The notes under the pieces were generated by a model. The model was not told where the DNA came from, did not search any database, and saw only the letters and a program-made list of their open reading frames with translations. From assembly GCA_032622095.1 (NCBI GenBank), contig CP136069.1:84342958-84406957 (forward strand): a stretch of DNA of 64,000 nt, given 5' to 3'. Position numbers and translations under genes: made by a program. Shown here piece after piece: positions 28,101 through 43,100 of this stretch (position 1 is its first letter; every line of letters begins with the position of its first letter). Source of the DNA: Siphonodentalium dalli. Lineage: Eukaryota > Mollusca > Scaphopoda > Gadilida > Siphonodentaliidae.

Positions 28101-31100
28101 AGTAAAATCCAAGATGGCTGCTGGCGGCCATCTTTTTGACCGAATGACCCCAAAATGACTTGTTCCCATCTACATGTCATTATTAACATTCATAACAAAT
28201 TTTATGATGAACAGACTAAAGGTACAACCTGTAGCCCGTGCTAAAGTATTTAGTCATACAAAGAGTAAAATCCAAGATGACTGCTGGCGACCCATGTTTT
28301 TTGTCCGAATCACCCCAAAATTACTCGTTCCCATCTACATGTCAATATTATCATCCATGACAAATTTCATGATGATCAGACTAACGGTACAACCTGTGGC
28401 CCGTGCTAATGGATTAAATTTTGAAATCTAAGATGGCCGCCTGTTCCCATCTACATTCCAATTTCAACCGCCATGACAAATTTTATGATGATCAGACTAA
28501 AGGTACGACCTGTAGCCCGTGCTAAAGGATTTAGTCATACAAAGAGTAAAATCCAAGATGGCTGCTGGCGGCCATGTTTTTCACCCACTGACCGACGCGC
28601 GAAGCGCGTCCAGTGGGTGTCTATAATCGTAGGACTTATGCGTTTCTGCTGAATTGAACTAGTGCCTATGCGTTTCTGCTGAGCTGCACTGACGTTTGAT
28701 CGCAAAATAAATTTATAATCATTATCAAAGCACACGTTTGGATAACACCGCCATAAACAGTGACATATTGTGATGTTGAGCACGTATCGTCAATAAAATT
28801 AGAGTTATGACTTATAAAACTAAGAATTACTGCTAAAGTATTTCTACCAATTGGGTCACTAGATTCGTGTTGAGCTGGAACTTGAGAAATTTCAATTTCA
28901 ACCAATTGAAATGCCAGTTGAAAAACGAAGGGTTAAGCGATTATCGCAATAGGATATGGGAACACCGTGTGCGTAACGTAACGTAACTATCACAAGTATA
29001 ACGTACTCTGATAACAACTTATCGCCAAATTCGTGCTTCAAACAGTTTAAACATGTCATCTTCGGCTTCTTTTATTTTATTTTTATGAAAATGAATAATA
29101 AATGGTGTGATAAATATGTATAATATGTATATAACGACAAATAGAGTAAAATTAGCCATTTTTCCGTGAAACTTAGGACAGGAAAGCCAGGTACAAAAAT
29201 TGGTGAAATATGAGTACGAACGTCAAAGTGTTCCCCTGTCGTATCGTGATAATTGCCAACCGTCACTGCGAAGCGAAGCCTCCATTGGCGATTATTAATT
29301 AATTCATTTCATTTCGGCTGTTCAGTCTTCTAAGCTATTAAAACTTTCTTGGATATCTTGGAAGGTATTTTGGGAGGATTGTTCTGATATATAAATGTTG
29401 GATTAACCTTCCAAAAAGATGAGTTTGACGCCTGCATTTCTTGGCATGAATATTAACGAGCGCTCGTTTGCAAGTACAGTCATTGCGGAATTGGCGTGTT
29501 ATTGTGAAAATGTCACCAATATTTCTCCACTCGATTCTCTTACAATGCACTCTAATCGGTCAAATTCTTTTGATAATTCTATCTAAATACATCTTAGCTA
29601 CTATTCGGATCTGCTGTCCCGGTCTAAAAAGGGATAGTTTGACCAAAACGACTATTGACAAAACTTTGTTTGTTTACAAATTGAGCGCACTCGATGAACC
29701 GTCCACGCTGCAAATTTATTATCGAAAACAAATTCAATTTCTTCCATCTAAAACATAATTACACGCTGAACTCTGTTATTTTATGAATATATAAGTATCC
29801 CACGCACATACACCAAGTCTCAGCTTAAAATTTTGAAAAATGACAGTTTTATGGACATAAATCGATTTTAATGGCAAATGCCATGTTAAATTTTATCATT
29901 GAAAAAAATTCATTTCTTCCATCTAAAACATAATTACGTGCTGTACTCAGTCATTTTAGGAATATATTAGTATCCCACTCACACACACCAAGTCTCAACT
30001 TAAAATTTTGAAAAATGACAGTTTTATCAACATAAATCGATTTTAATGTGCCATGTTAAATAAATTTTAGTGCCCTGCAAATGTTTTCTGAGCTGTTCCA
30101 TATTGGGCACTAGAGTCCATATTTGACCGGTTATACCTGATAATTGTCGACAGTACAGTCGCGTTACTTTATACGTCAACATTGGTCATTATCACACGAC
30201 AAATTTATTTCGGTCTATCGTATCAACCCATATTTTCTCACGCATAGCCTGACTAAGTGTCAACATTGGTCTTTATCGCTCCACTAATTTGTATCGTTTC
30301 ATCGTATGAATTCCATATCCAATTATCCACATATAACCAACCCAACCTCTAATCCCGGTCCAATTTATTGATTTCTTTCATTGGTATAGTCACGTTACAT
30401 AATATTTTATCGCGTGATACTTATATGTCTATGGTATTACTATAGTATACCGTATACGTATATCAATTGCTATTCCTTTCTATATAATCCTGGTGCCATC
30501 TATGGAGATAGAGATAATTTCAGACCCCCCCTCCAATTTTATATCATTGCTGCTTTAGTACAGTCGCGATGCATTACATGGCAACATCGCTCCACTAATT
30601 TATGTCAGTTCATGTGTACAAAGGCCTTTTTCTCCGAGTCCATATAACCAACCCAACATCTTATAGAAGTCCATAAATGACTATTCTGGCACTATATAGA
30701 GATGACTAAGATTCTGACACCCCCCTATTTTATAGCCTTGTTGCAACAGTAGAGTTCAGATGCATAATATGTCAACATTGGTCGTTATCGCTCTACAAAT
30801 TTATATCGGTTCAACCCTTAGTTCCCTGTATTGACCACCCCTCCCTCAATTTATTTTTTCAGTTGTATTATAGTCTCATTATGTACACATTTTATCTTTT
30901 GTAACTTTTGCTTCAACACGTCGAGTTCCGCTGCAGACAATACAAAACTGACAACATTTTGAAATGTAAGCAGGCTTCAAACTCGTCTTATCCAAGAAAA
31001 ACTCTGGCTACATAAGAAATTTGTGTATAAGGTGTATGCGCATTTGTTGCGTTAAAAACAAAAGGTCCCAAGTGAAGGTCCAAATCCCCAACACACTGAT

Positions 31101-34100
31101 GTGAGGTTTAACTCCATCTACATACAGTAATGTCCAAAGTAATTGATCACTTAACCACAGCAAAATAAAGGGTATTTTTTCATGATTTTAAATCCTGAAA
31201 AATCACCCATAATTATGCTGTGGTTAAGTGGTCAATTACTTTGGGCATTACTGTAACCAATATAAGGATTTGAGGTGTAATGATAACTCAATCCTCAAAC
31301 AGTAATGTACAAAGTAATTGACCACTTAACCACAGCAGAATAATGGGTAATTTGTCAGGATTTTAAATGCTCAAAAAATACCCATAATTCTGCTGTGGTT
31401 AAGTGGTCAATTACTTTGGGCATTACTGTAACCAATATAAGGATTTGAGGTTTAAGGATAACTCAATCCTCGTACAGTAATTCTCAAAGTAATTGACCAC
31501 TTAACCACAGCATAATTATTGGTAATTTTTCAGGATTTTAAATCCTGAAAAATTACCAATAATTCTGATGTGGTTAAGTGGTCAATTACTTTGGGCACTA
31601 CTGTAACCAATATAAGGATGTGAGGTTTAATGAGAACTCCATCCACATAACTAATAAATATGTGTGAAAATTAAACAAACAAAAAATAAATTCCATGATG
31701 GCGTCCAATATGGACTGCCTAATTCTGCTCCAAAACATGTATATTGAATATATGGATGTTTATTGGGGGGAAACCGATTATTTCAATGATATTTTCATTA
31801 ACTGGGATCCAAAAACCCGACTTACGGGAGCGCGCTTCGCGCGCGACTGTATCTTAAACATATGTGCATATTTAATAAGCCAACAATTGGAATCCCAATA
31901 GAGAAGATTGGCGTGTCGCCCTTGCGCTTGCGCATAGACATCATTGATGATCTCTATGGGAAACCACATTGACATTTAATAGAGAATTTCGATTAACTGC
32001 AATAACTTAAGGAATCTCTAATTAGGGCTGCACGGTTATGAAAAAAACATATCAAATAACTTATTATTTAACTAACCGAATAACTAATTGCACTCAAGCA
32101 CAATAAGAAAATTCCTTAAGTTATTGTGCTTAAGCAAAGTTAGATATACCTTATTGCAGTTAAGCACAATATGATATTCCTGTGCAATAAGGATTATTCT
32201 TATTACACATTCCCTATTACACATAAGCGAAATTACATCCACATTGCACTTAAGCGCAATTAATATCTATCTCATTAGATCGCCCTTGTGCAAATAGTAG
32301 AATAATCCTATATTTGTTCCACCCATTGTACCATGGGAATGGACTACACCACCTGAATTATAGGGAGTTTATGTACACTATATTCCTTATTAAGAGATAC
32401 CTTATTGAGTTTTATTATCTAAGTGCAATATGAAAATTCCATCATTGCACTTATACACAGTTAAATACTTCCATATTGCGCTTAAGCACAATAGAGATTC
32501 CCATATTGCGCTTAAGTGCAATTAGCTCTTCTTGCACTTAATTGTTATAATTGTATTGTAACTATTGTTTCGTCCTTTAATATTTCCCATACATTATGTA
32601 CCCATATATTATGCTAAAAAAGTAGTACTATTGTTACTAATAGTACTCGTAGTTAATACCACCTTACTGTCAATATTCTATCATGGTTAGTTTCAAAATC
32701 ATAACATTAATTGTTATTACTATTTGTGTGTATTGTACATGTACATCAGTCATCAATTAACAAACTTAAGCAGAGCCTGGTTGAATATCTACCATATATG
32801 GTAGGTTATTCCCCTCTTAAAGCTGTTGATGTCATTGAGACATTCAATGCTATTATGCTATTTTGCATGCGAACTAGTAGACCCTCCAATAGCTTATCAT
32901 TACCACTCGGGACAGTGGGTGTTTTTCCTCAATTAATTGAATTTCTTGTTTGGCCGAATGATCCCAAAATGACTCGTTCCCATCTACATGTCATTATTAA
33001 CATTCTTGACAAATTTTATGATGATCAGACTAAAAGTACGACCTGTAGCCCGTGCTAAAGAATTTAGTCATACAAAGAGTAAAATCCAAGATGGCTGCTG
33101 GCGGCCATGTTTTTGGGCCGAATGACCCCAAAATCACTCATTCCCATCTACATGTCAATATTAACAACCATGACAATCTTCATGATGATCAGACAAACAG
33201 TACGGCCTGTAGCCCGCGCTAATGGATTGAATTTTGAAATCCAAGATGGCCGCTGGTGGCCATATTTTTTTTCCGAATGACCCCAAAATTAATCATTCTG
33301 GTCTAAATGTTGATGTCAACAGCTATGACAAATTTCATAATGATCCGACCAAAGGTATGACCTGTAGCCTGCATTGTTGATGCCTTACGTACACACGTAC
33401 ACACGGACGACAAAGCCATGGCAATAGCTCAAACTTTACAAAGAAATGTTGAGCTAAAAATGTTACGTAAAAACGTCACAATCCCAACGTAAATACATGA
33501 CGTCATATGGGCTTTAGCCAAAACAAACTCTGGGTGTTCTCTGAATACCCCACCAATAACTAAAATACGCGGCATTGTGCGGTCTATTGGCTTATGCCAT
33601 CTTAAAGACAAGATTCTGAACTTTATTCTCGTGTAAATATATATAGCAAAAAAGTTATGATTTAATGTACTCAGAAGTTTGTATATTCTTGAACAAAACT
33701 CGTATGACACGTGTTTACATCCGACAATCGTTAGCGCGAATTATATAATTCAGCGGGAATTTCTTCACACATTGGTAGTTATAAATACCACAAGAATACG
33801 TCACTAAAGTTTCTACCTATAAATATATATTCTTAGATCTCTTATGAGCCATATAAGGCGATATGACCTAACGCGAAACGAGAGGTCACGAGAAGCAATA
33901 TGGCGGCGCCGTAATTGCAGAAATGTTATAAATTGGAGACTGTACCCGGTTTTTAATCGGCTTATACTTCGTTATGCCAAACACATCCTCCATAATTTTT
34001 GGGCAGCTAAAACAGTTATAATATGAGTTTTATGAAACTCTATTTTATTTTTCTTAACATTGAGTATTTATCGAAATATAAAATATAAAGTTCAACACTG

Positions 34101-37100
34101 CGACGCCGATGGTAGAACGAGATTACGTCATGGCTGGAAAACCGGCCAGTCGCGTATATATGCAATTACGTTCTGGCCGGAATACCGGCCAGTCGAGTTC
34201 AAAGGGTTAAGCACAGAAAACATGTCGGTACCTCAACAAAAACAACACAGTTCACAGTTTATTACACAGAATAAGTTGATATTACAATGTTTTGGAGCTT
34301 CCTCTTTCAAATGCTATATAATAATATAATATGGCATATATTTTACATGTGATCTGGGGGTTAGAAAATTAAGTGGGCCTTTAACTCTAATGATTCTTGA
34401 GGATGTTGAAAGATTCCTGTTAACAAGCGAATCAGTCGCTTGTGCATGGGCTAGTATGAAAGTGAAAATTTCCATATCCCCTTCCGGGGGATAACGATAT
34501 TTATCTAACTGTAACTTGTTCTATAATCAATTGGTGAGCAAGCCTTGAATTATTATGTCTGTCATTTGCAGAATGAGGTCCCCAGAGGGTGAATTTAGTG
34601 ATGCTACCCCGCACAGCAGGCTAGCATCACCAAATTCACCCTCTGGGGACCTCATTCTGCTCAGGTCTCATTTTCTTGGAACTATCTATAGTCTCAAATT
34701 AATATTGCTTTTAGTTACTTTTTCTCTTCTGGGAAGTCCCTAATTTGCAGAAGATACATATTAACGAGGTGATTAATGTGTGAACATAACATCACCAACT
34801 TCAACTGGGTTATTCAGTCTGATCCAAGGTCTCCCATAGCAGTTGAGAACAAACAGAATGAGGTTCTCAGAGGGTAAATGTAGTGACAGTCTAGGCCACA
34901 ATGCAGGATAGCACCACTAACTTCACCCTCTGGGTACCTCATTCTGCAAAGGACAAACACACTATTTCAAGAATTATTAAAGAGTGTATAATAAATAGAG
35001 CATACTTTTTCAGCTCTTGAATGAATACTGGAATTATCTTATGAGTGAAACACTGAAGATGAAAACAACTTAACAATAAACAGCTTGTGTAAATTGAAAA
35101 GAATACAATCAAGTTCCAAGTGCACAAATGCATGTAGTGTTTCATAACATACAGTAATGCCCTAATTAATCGACTCCTTTAACCACAGCAGAATTATGGG
35201 TAACTTTTCAGGATTTAGTCGGAAATATGGCTTGTTGCCATTCATCGGAAACCTCTCGGGGAGAGCTTTCCGATGAATGGCAACAAGCCATATTTCCGAC
35301 TAAATCCTGAAAAGTTACACATAATTCTGCTGTGGTTAATGGAGTCGATTACTTAGGGCATTACTGTAATTGATACAAACCGATGGTCTGATGTCATCAT
35401 CAGATCTTGGATAGAATGCCACCAGGTACCAGCTCCCAGGTGTTGGATCTCTTACATCCAAGGGAAGCGGCTCTTTCTTCGTGTTTACTATTCTATGGTG
35501 GAGTTGGGTTCTTGTTGTGTAGAAATTATCTGGTGTTGATTCATTGAACGGTGTGATATATGGATAGCTGCCATGCTGTATATACCTGAGGATAGAGCAA
35601 GAATGAATGTTCTGCATTGAAGACAAGAGATCAAAATTGCTATATATAAAAATAGTGTATCTCGTCTGGGCAAGCCTTGAAATAGTGAGCCTGTCATTTG
35701 CAGAATGAGGTCCCCAGAGGGTGAATTTAGTGATGCTACCCCGCATAGTGGGCTAGCATCACCAAATTCACCCTCAGGGGACCTCATTCTGCTTACAACT
35801 CAGCAGAATGAGGTTCCCAGAGGGTGAATTTGGTGATGCTAGCCCACTATGCGGGGTAGCATCACTAAATTCACCCTCTGGGGACCTCATTCTGCAAATG
35901 ACAGGCACACTATTTCAAGGCTTGCGTCTGGGCCACAATTACAACATAATTTTTTTTAAACCTGATTTCAAGACTACAAATAGTTCTTTGTAAATTATTT
36001 GTTTATAAAGGCATAATAAAGTGGTTTCTTACTGATACAGTGGTGAAATCTCTTTGAGTTGAAATGACATTTGTTTTGACTCCAGGTACATACAGGTAGT
36101 AATAAGATAGCATTCTCCCTCTTGATAATCTCCAAACGTTTCTGTTCTAATAATAACACTCTTTACTAATAATAACCATATTTCCTGTCCACTAGAAGGG
36201 TATGTATTATATGAGAAAATTTATAAATAAAATTACTGTTTATTAATAGAAGCTTTTATTGACCGGTGTCCTCAATTCTTATCTATTATATTATACCCCG
36301 GAATCCTGCGGAATCTATATAAAACTTGCTAGGAAGGGATACACAATATTTAACAATTTGTTAACATGATAACAACTGATTTGTTATTTGATAAATATTC
36401 ATTCATTTTTAGGGATTTTCAATTAACAAGCTCAACATAGACATACGGTTTAATAAGTGCTTGTTGAATCTATTATTGGAACAATCCTACAAATGAATGG
36501 ATGGGAACCTAATATCTATACATGGTGTATTTCTGTCTGATGTCTGCTAATATTATCGGTACATCCCTACAAATGAAGAATAGACAATCAGAGACATCAA
36601 CCGACCTAAATGCCATCATTGCGATCAGGAATGTGAATTAAAGATGTGAAAAAGAAGATATTAGGACAAGGAAATTTTTTTTTAAAGTACCAAAGAACTA
36701 TTTTTTCTTGATTCAGGTTTTCGCATATCATGAATAGTAATTAACTTACTTGGACTCCTAAATGTAAGGGCATCATCGAAGGAATTAATGAAATACTTTG
36801 GAAAATAATAGATTTCCTACGCAAAAGTTTTGTGTGATGGATAAATAAAATATGTTGCAAAGGCTGTCCATTAAACGTTTGTCTGCTCATGGGATCTGGC
36901 GGTCTTGCCCAATATATGCTCAAACCTTCAGACAAACATAAAATGTTTAAGCAATAGTACTAGCTACACGTTGTACCTTTCAATAGTTGCTAAAGGTACT
37001 CAACATCTCGGTCAGCAGTACTGATTCCAGGCCATTCAATGCCATTTCCCAAATCATTTCTAAGTCTAAATTTAAGATTATAAAATTATAAAATTCAAAG

Positions 37101-40100
37101 CTGTTCAAGGCTAATTATTCGCGCTTTTTTCCCTATGACCTGACCCTTCAATTAGATATAATAAATACCAGATCAAAATCAATTAAGAGTTAAGAAAATG
37201 GTGCTAATATCACCACCATTCAAGGCTTACCATGGAAATTCAAGAACATTCAAGGTCTTGAATGGTCATTTGTCAAATTCAAGACTATTCTAGGTTTCCA
37301 TGGCCCCATGGAACCCTGTCAGTTAACAACAGAACAAACAATTCATCAGTTATGCATAAGGATGATTAACTGTCATGTGGACTGTTTTTATGGAGATGTA
37401 ACCGTGAGGTAAGTGGACATAACTTTTTACACACAAGTTATGACCACTTACCTCACGGTTACATCTCCATAAAAATAGTCCACATGACAGTTAATCCTTA
37501 TATTTATATACATTTAGCGAAAAATCCACTTTTTTAAATGTATTTAAATCGAAAAGTGTATCGTGACAAAAACAGCCCAAAATACCCAATAGCACCCTTG
37601 GCAAAAGTTAATAGGAACAATTTCTCTTCATATTGAAACCCAGTCTGGAGTAAACTACATACCCACATATACAAAATAGTGGGTCTGACGACCTTTCGTT
37701 CAGTTTTCATTTCCCAAACCCGGGATTCCTTGTAATTACCGCCAATCAAAACTTAGCTCCAAGAAATGTGTGCCCCAATAAAAAACTAGTAACATGTCAC
37801 GTGCTCTCGGTGTGGAAATTCCGAAGGTGTGGCTAAGTGTTGTTAAAATAGTATCCATGACGTCATGTTATACCGGAAGAGAAATTCACAAATCGACAAA
37901 TAAAGTAGATTGTTGACGAGCGGTCGAAAGTTTAAAATCAAGAATCACCGGAATTTGGATTGCAGGCAACTGTAATTAGGGTACAACTGGCCAATCTTTG
38001 GAGCTAATAATACGGCTGTGTAAGGTCGGGAGGGTTTCGGTGGGGTTGGTGGTAGAATTGTGTTGCTCTACGCTCATTTTGGCTGCGGTGGTACTACTGC
38101 CGGTACTGGGGAACTGATAGATCGTTTTGTCTGGGACTAATATAACTGTATAACTATATTAGTCCCAGGTTTTGTTATGTCATTTAACTTTTTGTTTAGT
38201 TCTGTAGTTGTTTCAGCAGATAGTCCCGACATTCATGTATTTTTGATTCGTGGCCGTTGATTTGTGTTATTTTTTGACAACATGGGCGACAAATCGCCTG
38301 GCAATCTAAAAAATAATTCGTTCTGAGTCCAAGAGATCCACATAAATTGACATTTTTTATAATTTCAAGAAGATCTGTCTTAGTTATTGTACATATTATT
38401 TTGGATCCCGGAAGATAGCTGTTTCCCTTTATTGTCAGTAAAACAACCGCCGAACGAAAAGTCACAAACCCTGCAACTATTAATTCCGATTCTTAGAATC
38501 GGCTTCACAGGGTTGAAGCGGCCATGACGGCACTGGCATGTGACCATGTTTACGCCTGTCAATCACAACTAATTTCAGATTTATATTTAGTGCGGTGTGA
38601 CGTAATTTGGGGGAAGCCCACAACCGTTCAGAAATGAAAAGTTGATGGGAATGCAATAGACTCAGTATCAGTATGAATCTGAGTGTATGTTTACATAGAC
38701 TGATTGAAACCCAATGATGTATTAAGTCAATCATGCGCGAGTCCAAATGGGCCCAAAACATTACGCGTTCGTCTTTCCAAACCCAATGACGTATCAATGG
38801 TGTTATGAGCTTGGTGTTATGAGGCGTTGCGCATTCACCAAGAAATAACTGCAACTAGCCACGTGGGCGCCGACCAATCAGAATGCTGGATTTAGTAATG
38901 ACAACACTTAGTATGTAAATATAACATAATATACTCACACATATATATCCCTATCCTTGCATGATGACGTCTTATGTGTCTGAATACTCCATATTGCCTG
39001 TGTTACTCGATCAGAAACTTCAAATTTATAAATCCTCACTGATTTGTATCCATTATATTCTGCAATCCCAATACTGGTCATCCACTCAACTTCAACATCT
39101 GTGAAAGAGACAGCATTAAATTGAGTCTGAATGTCCTGTTTAATGTTTATGGCTCAGCTCATTTGTTCCGCTGCTACGTTTAATTATAGATGGCCTATTT
39201 CTTCCGGGCCACAATTTTTTATTATAACATAAGTTTTATCAAACCAGATTTCATGACTACAAATAACTTTTTCTGTGAATAAAACACTGACAAACTGAAG
39301 ATTTGTGTATATTATTTGTCTATAAAAGGCACAATAAAATGGTGTATTTCTGAGGACATATCTGATATTTTGCCTTGGTGTAAAGGGCTGACAAGATCGA
39401 GTTCTCCTGCTTGCTATCAGTGCTCTGAATGTTTCAGCTATACTTGCGGAAACATTCGGAGCATAACAAGCAGGAGAACTATATCTCTATCTGAAATCAC
39501 CTGAAGTTTCATGGCTGATTTGTTCTAAAATATCCCATAATTAATGTGTCAATGACACTGTAGCTCAACTTAGGAAGGATTTATTTTTTCCTGAGCAATG
39601 AATAGAATGATAAAGAAGGACAGTCAAAACGTTACAGTAAAGGCCTTGTATTGTGTAGATGAAATTATTTTCATTTCAGACATTTCTCCAATAAATGTGA
39701 GCTGCAAGATGGATTCAAATTTGATTCAAATTGGATGAGGGATCTGGCGTGTAGGGTGTGCCGAGGGATTTAGTCATGCAAAGAGTGAAATCCAAGATGG
39801 TCACTGGCAGCCATGTCGTATGATGTTTAGTGACGATCGGATAAGGGAAGTGACCTCTAGGGTGTGCCTAAGGATTTAGTCATGCAAAGAGTAAAATCCA
39901 AAATGGTCACTGGCAGCCATGTTTTTCTATGAATTTCGGAAAAAATTGATGGCTCCCATCCAGAAATCACCCTGAAGATCCATATAAAGTTCAGTGATGA
40001 TCGGATAAGGGATGTTTTTCATCGAAAATGTTTCAAATTCGATTGCTTCCATCTAGAGGTGATCCTAAATATGCCTGAAAATTTTCAGAACAATTCTCCA

Positions 40101-43100
40101 ATAAATGTAGGCTGCAGGCTGTGCCAATGGATTCAAATTTGAAATCCAAGATGGCTGTAGGCGGCCATGTTTTTTAAAAAGAATTTCGTTAAAAATCAAT
40201 GGCTCCCATCTGGCAGTCACCCCGTAGATCCATATGAAGTTTGGTGATGGTCGGATGAGAGATGTGACCTGTTGGGTGTGCCAAAGGATAGAGTCATACA
40301 AAGAGTAAAATCCAAGATGGTTGCTGGTGGCCATGTTTTTAATTAATTTCGGAAATAATTGATAACTCCCATCTAGAGGTCACCATGAAGATCGATATGA
40401 AGTTTGGTGGCAATAAGATGAGGGATGTGGTCTGTAGGGTGTTCCAAAGGATTTAATCATGCAAAGAGTAAATTTCAAGATGGCTGCCGGTGGCCATGTT
40501 TTTCATTGAAAAGCTCTGAAATTTAAGAGCTCCCATCTAGAGGTGATCCTAAACATGCCTGTAATTTTCAAAACATTTCTTCAATAAATGCGGGCCACAG
40601 GGTGTGCCGATGGATACAAATTTAACATTCAAAATGGATACTGGCGGCCATGTTTTTTAACAATTTTCGGAAAAAAATTGATGGCTCCCATCTAGAGATC
40701 ACCCTGAAGATCCATATGAAGTTTGGTGATTATCGGAAGAAGGATGTGGCCTGCATGGTGAGCCTAAGGAAATTGTTGATGGACTCACGCACGGAAGCCA
40801 AAGTAAAGTTGAGCTAAAAATGTCCCAATTGATTGTATTTATTATACAGAAAATCCGAAATAAAATAAATATTTATTGATAGAAGCATTTCCAGACAGTG
40901 TTTTTTTTATTCATATTTATTATTTTATACATAGGAAACTATATCAAATGAGTTAGGCCGAAGGAAAAATAAGGTTTTATTTAGGGAATCCTAATTATTT
41001 TTCTCAGCTGACAAGAAAAAAACAATAACGGAAAGCACTGATATGCAATGCGCGCCGATTGCACAAGGTTTACACCAAGTACGTTTCGTGCAATAATGCT
41101 ATGATGGTATTGATGTGTCCGAGTATGAATACAGTTGGATCCCCTGTGTGTCCACCTGAACATCGTTATGCAAAAGGATTGGTGTCAAACTAAACATGTC
41201 AAAATACTATTGAAATTCCATACTACGGCACCAAACTTGGACACGTATACTTGTGTGGTTTTCTGTGGTGCAACCGATGCGGAGGTACCCGGTGAATTGA
41301 AGAAGAAGTTTAAAACTGTGTTGCCATATGTGATCCCTGGATGAAACAGGGCAACACTGCGGCATTCAATTAGCATCGCCCATTCAAACTGACATGAACA
41401 TGTGTTAAATCAACTACGAATTTGTGTTTCCAGATGAGTGTTTCCTGGAACTGTTCTCTTTTATCACAAACACGATGAGTGCATGGATTTACAAACATTC
41501 GCAATGTTTGTCATTGATATACATATATTGGTAAATAAAGTTCAAATGAAAAGAAAAAATGCACATTAAATGTTATCGTCATACATACATGAAATACATG
41601 TAAGGTGACTATTGCCTGATTTGACATGGACGACTGGGGCGATATTTATGATGTAAAAACAAAAACAATATTATGCCGACCGACCAACCTTATTTTTTTC
41701 AGCATGTTCCAGCATGTTCTGTGAATAAAACGGTTTTTTTTTTCCTTGGCCTTATAAGAAGAGATAGACCATCTTTAACATGTGAACTGATTGATCATTC
41801 CATGACATGAATCTCTACAGTGGTCTCCATGATAGGAACTTCAGGTTAACCCTTCACTACCAAGTTTTTGCCTGTAAACGCCTTCTCTGAAATGAATTTT
41901 TCTGGCAAGTTGCTCATGTTTATAACTTGGCACAGTGACGGTCTGAGTGCAGTTATTTGGAAAAGGTGGGTACTAAAAGGTTACCAGAAGGTGACATGCA
42001 CTTGGCGCAATTTACTAAACAGTGTGATTTATTTATGGTCGGGCAGTTTGGTCCAGAAACAGCATTATGGTTATGAAAGGTTTAAAATCAGGAATTTCCT
42101 GATGCTCATTACAGGGAGATCCTGGTTAAAATAATGCTTATAACCATGCGACAATGGCAATTAACCGACATTATGCTTGGCAGCCAGGCAGGGTTGCACT
42201 TTTTACCAGAGATGGGTCATTTTCTGGATGTTGATTTGGATGTGGGAATATTGGTGGATGTGGGTTGTTTAGCAATAATTAAATCACCTGTTTTCGGTAG
42301 TATGTTTTGAATAATTAACAGGTGACTATGATAGCTGTTGTTGTGGCGAGGGGGTAGCGAGGCGAATAACCCCCTCCCTCAACAACCAATTCAGATCGCA
42401 GATTTTCTTTTGCAATTCCACTTCCAGTTGTACAAAATGATTGCTTATGTTTGAAGAATCGTCTAATGTAATGCGCAAAACAAGAAATTCACCTGACATC
42501 CATGTTTTAAGAATAAAGTTATTCGCCACCCCCCCCCCCCTCCACCCCACCCCACCAACCAACCAATTCAGATTGCAGATTTTTTTCGCAATTCCACTTC
42601 CAGTTCTATAAAATGATAGTTTATGATTGAATAATCGTTTAATCTTATACAAAAACAAGAAACTCATCTGACATCCAAGTTTTAATATTAAAGTTATTCG
42701 CCACCCCCCCCCCCCCCCCCCAAACCCAACAGGCAACTTAAGAATGAAGTTATTCGCCACCCCCGCCCACCTACCAACCAAATAATTCAGATTGTAGATT
42801 TGTGTTCGCAATTCCACTTGCAGTTCTATGAAATGATTGTATATGAGTGAATGAACGTCTAATCTAACGCACAAAATAAGAAGCTCATCTGACATCCAAG
42901 TTTTAATATTAAAGTTATTCGCAACCCACCCCCCACCCCACAACCAACCAATTAAGATTGCATTTTTTTTTGGCAATTCCACTTCCAGTTCTATAAAATG
43001 ATTGTTTATGATTGAAGGATCGTCTAATCTAATGCACAAAGTATTAAAGAAGCTCATCTGACATCCAAGTTTTAAATTAAAGTTATTCGCCATCCCCCCC

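Noticed and set aside
27296-28431. Series of 60-93-codon open frames with ARAKGFSHTKSKIQDGCW-like repeats
   Set aside because: These are translations of the ~164-bp satellite monomers. They begin and end wherever a monomer variant opens or closes a frame, with no protein family match.
35586-35746. Extension of the exon 3 frame upstream into intron 2
   Set aside because: The open frame continues through a strong acceptor into a MITE. Family alignment and phase with exon 2 set the exon start at 35585.
41135-41344. 69-codon open frame ending KKKFKTVLPYVIPG
   Set aside because: It looks somewhat protein-like, but no family is recognised and no splice or promoter context supports it. Listed only within the intron 1 description.
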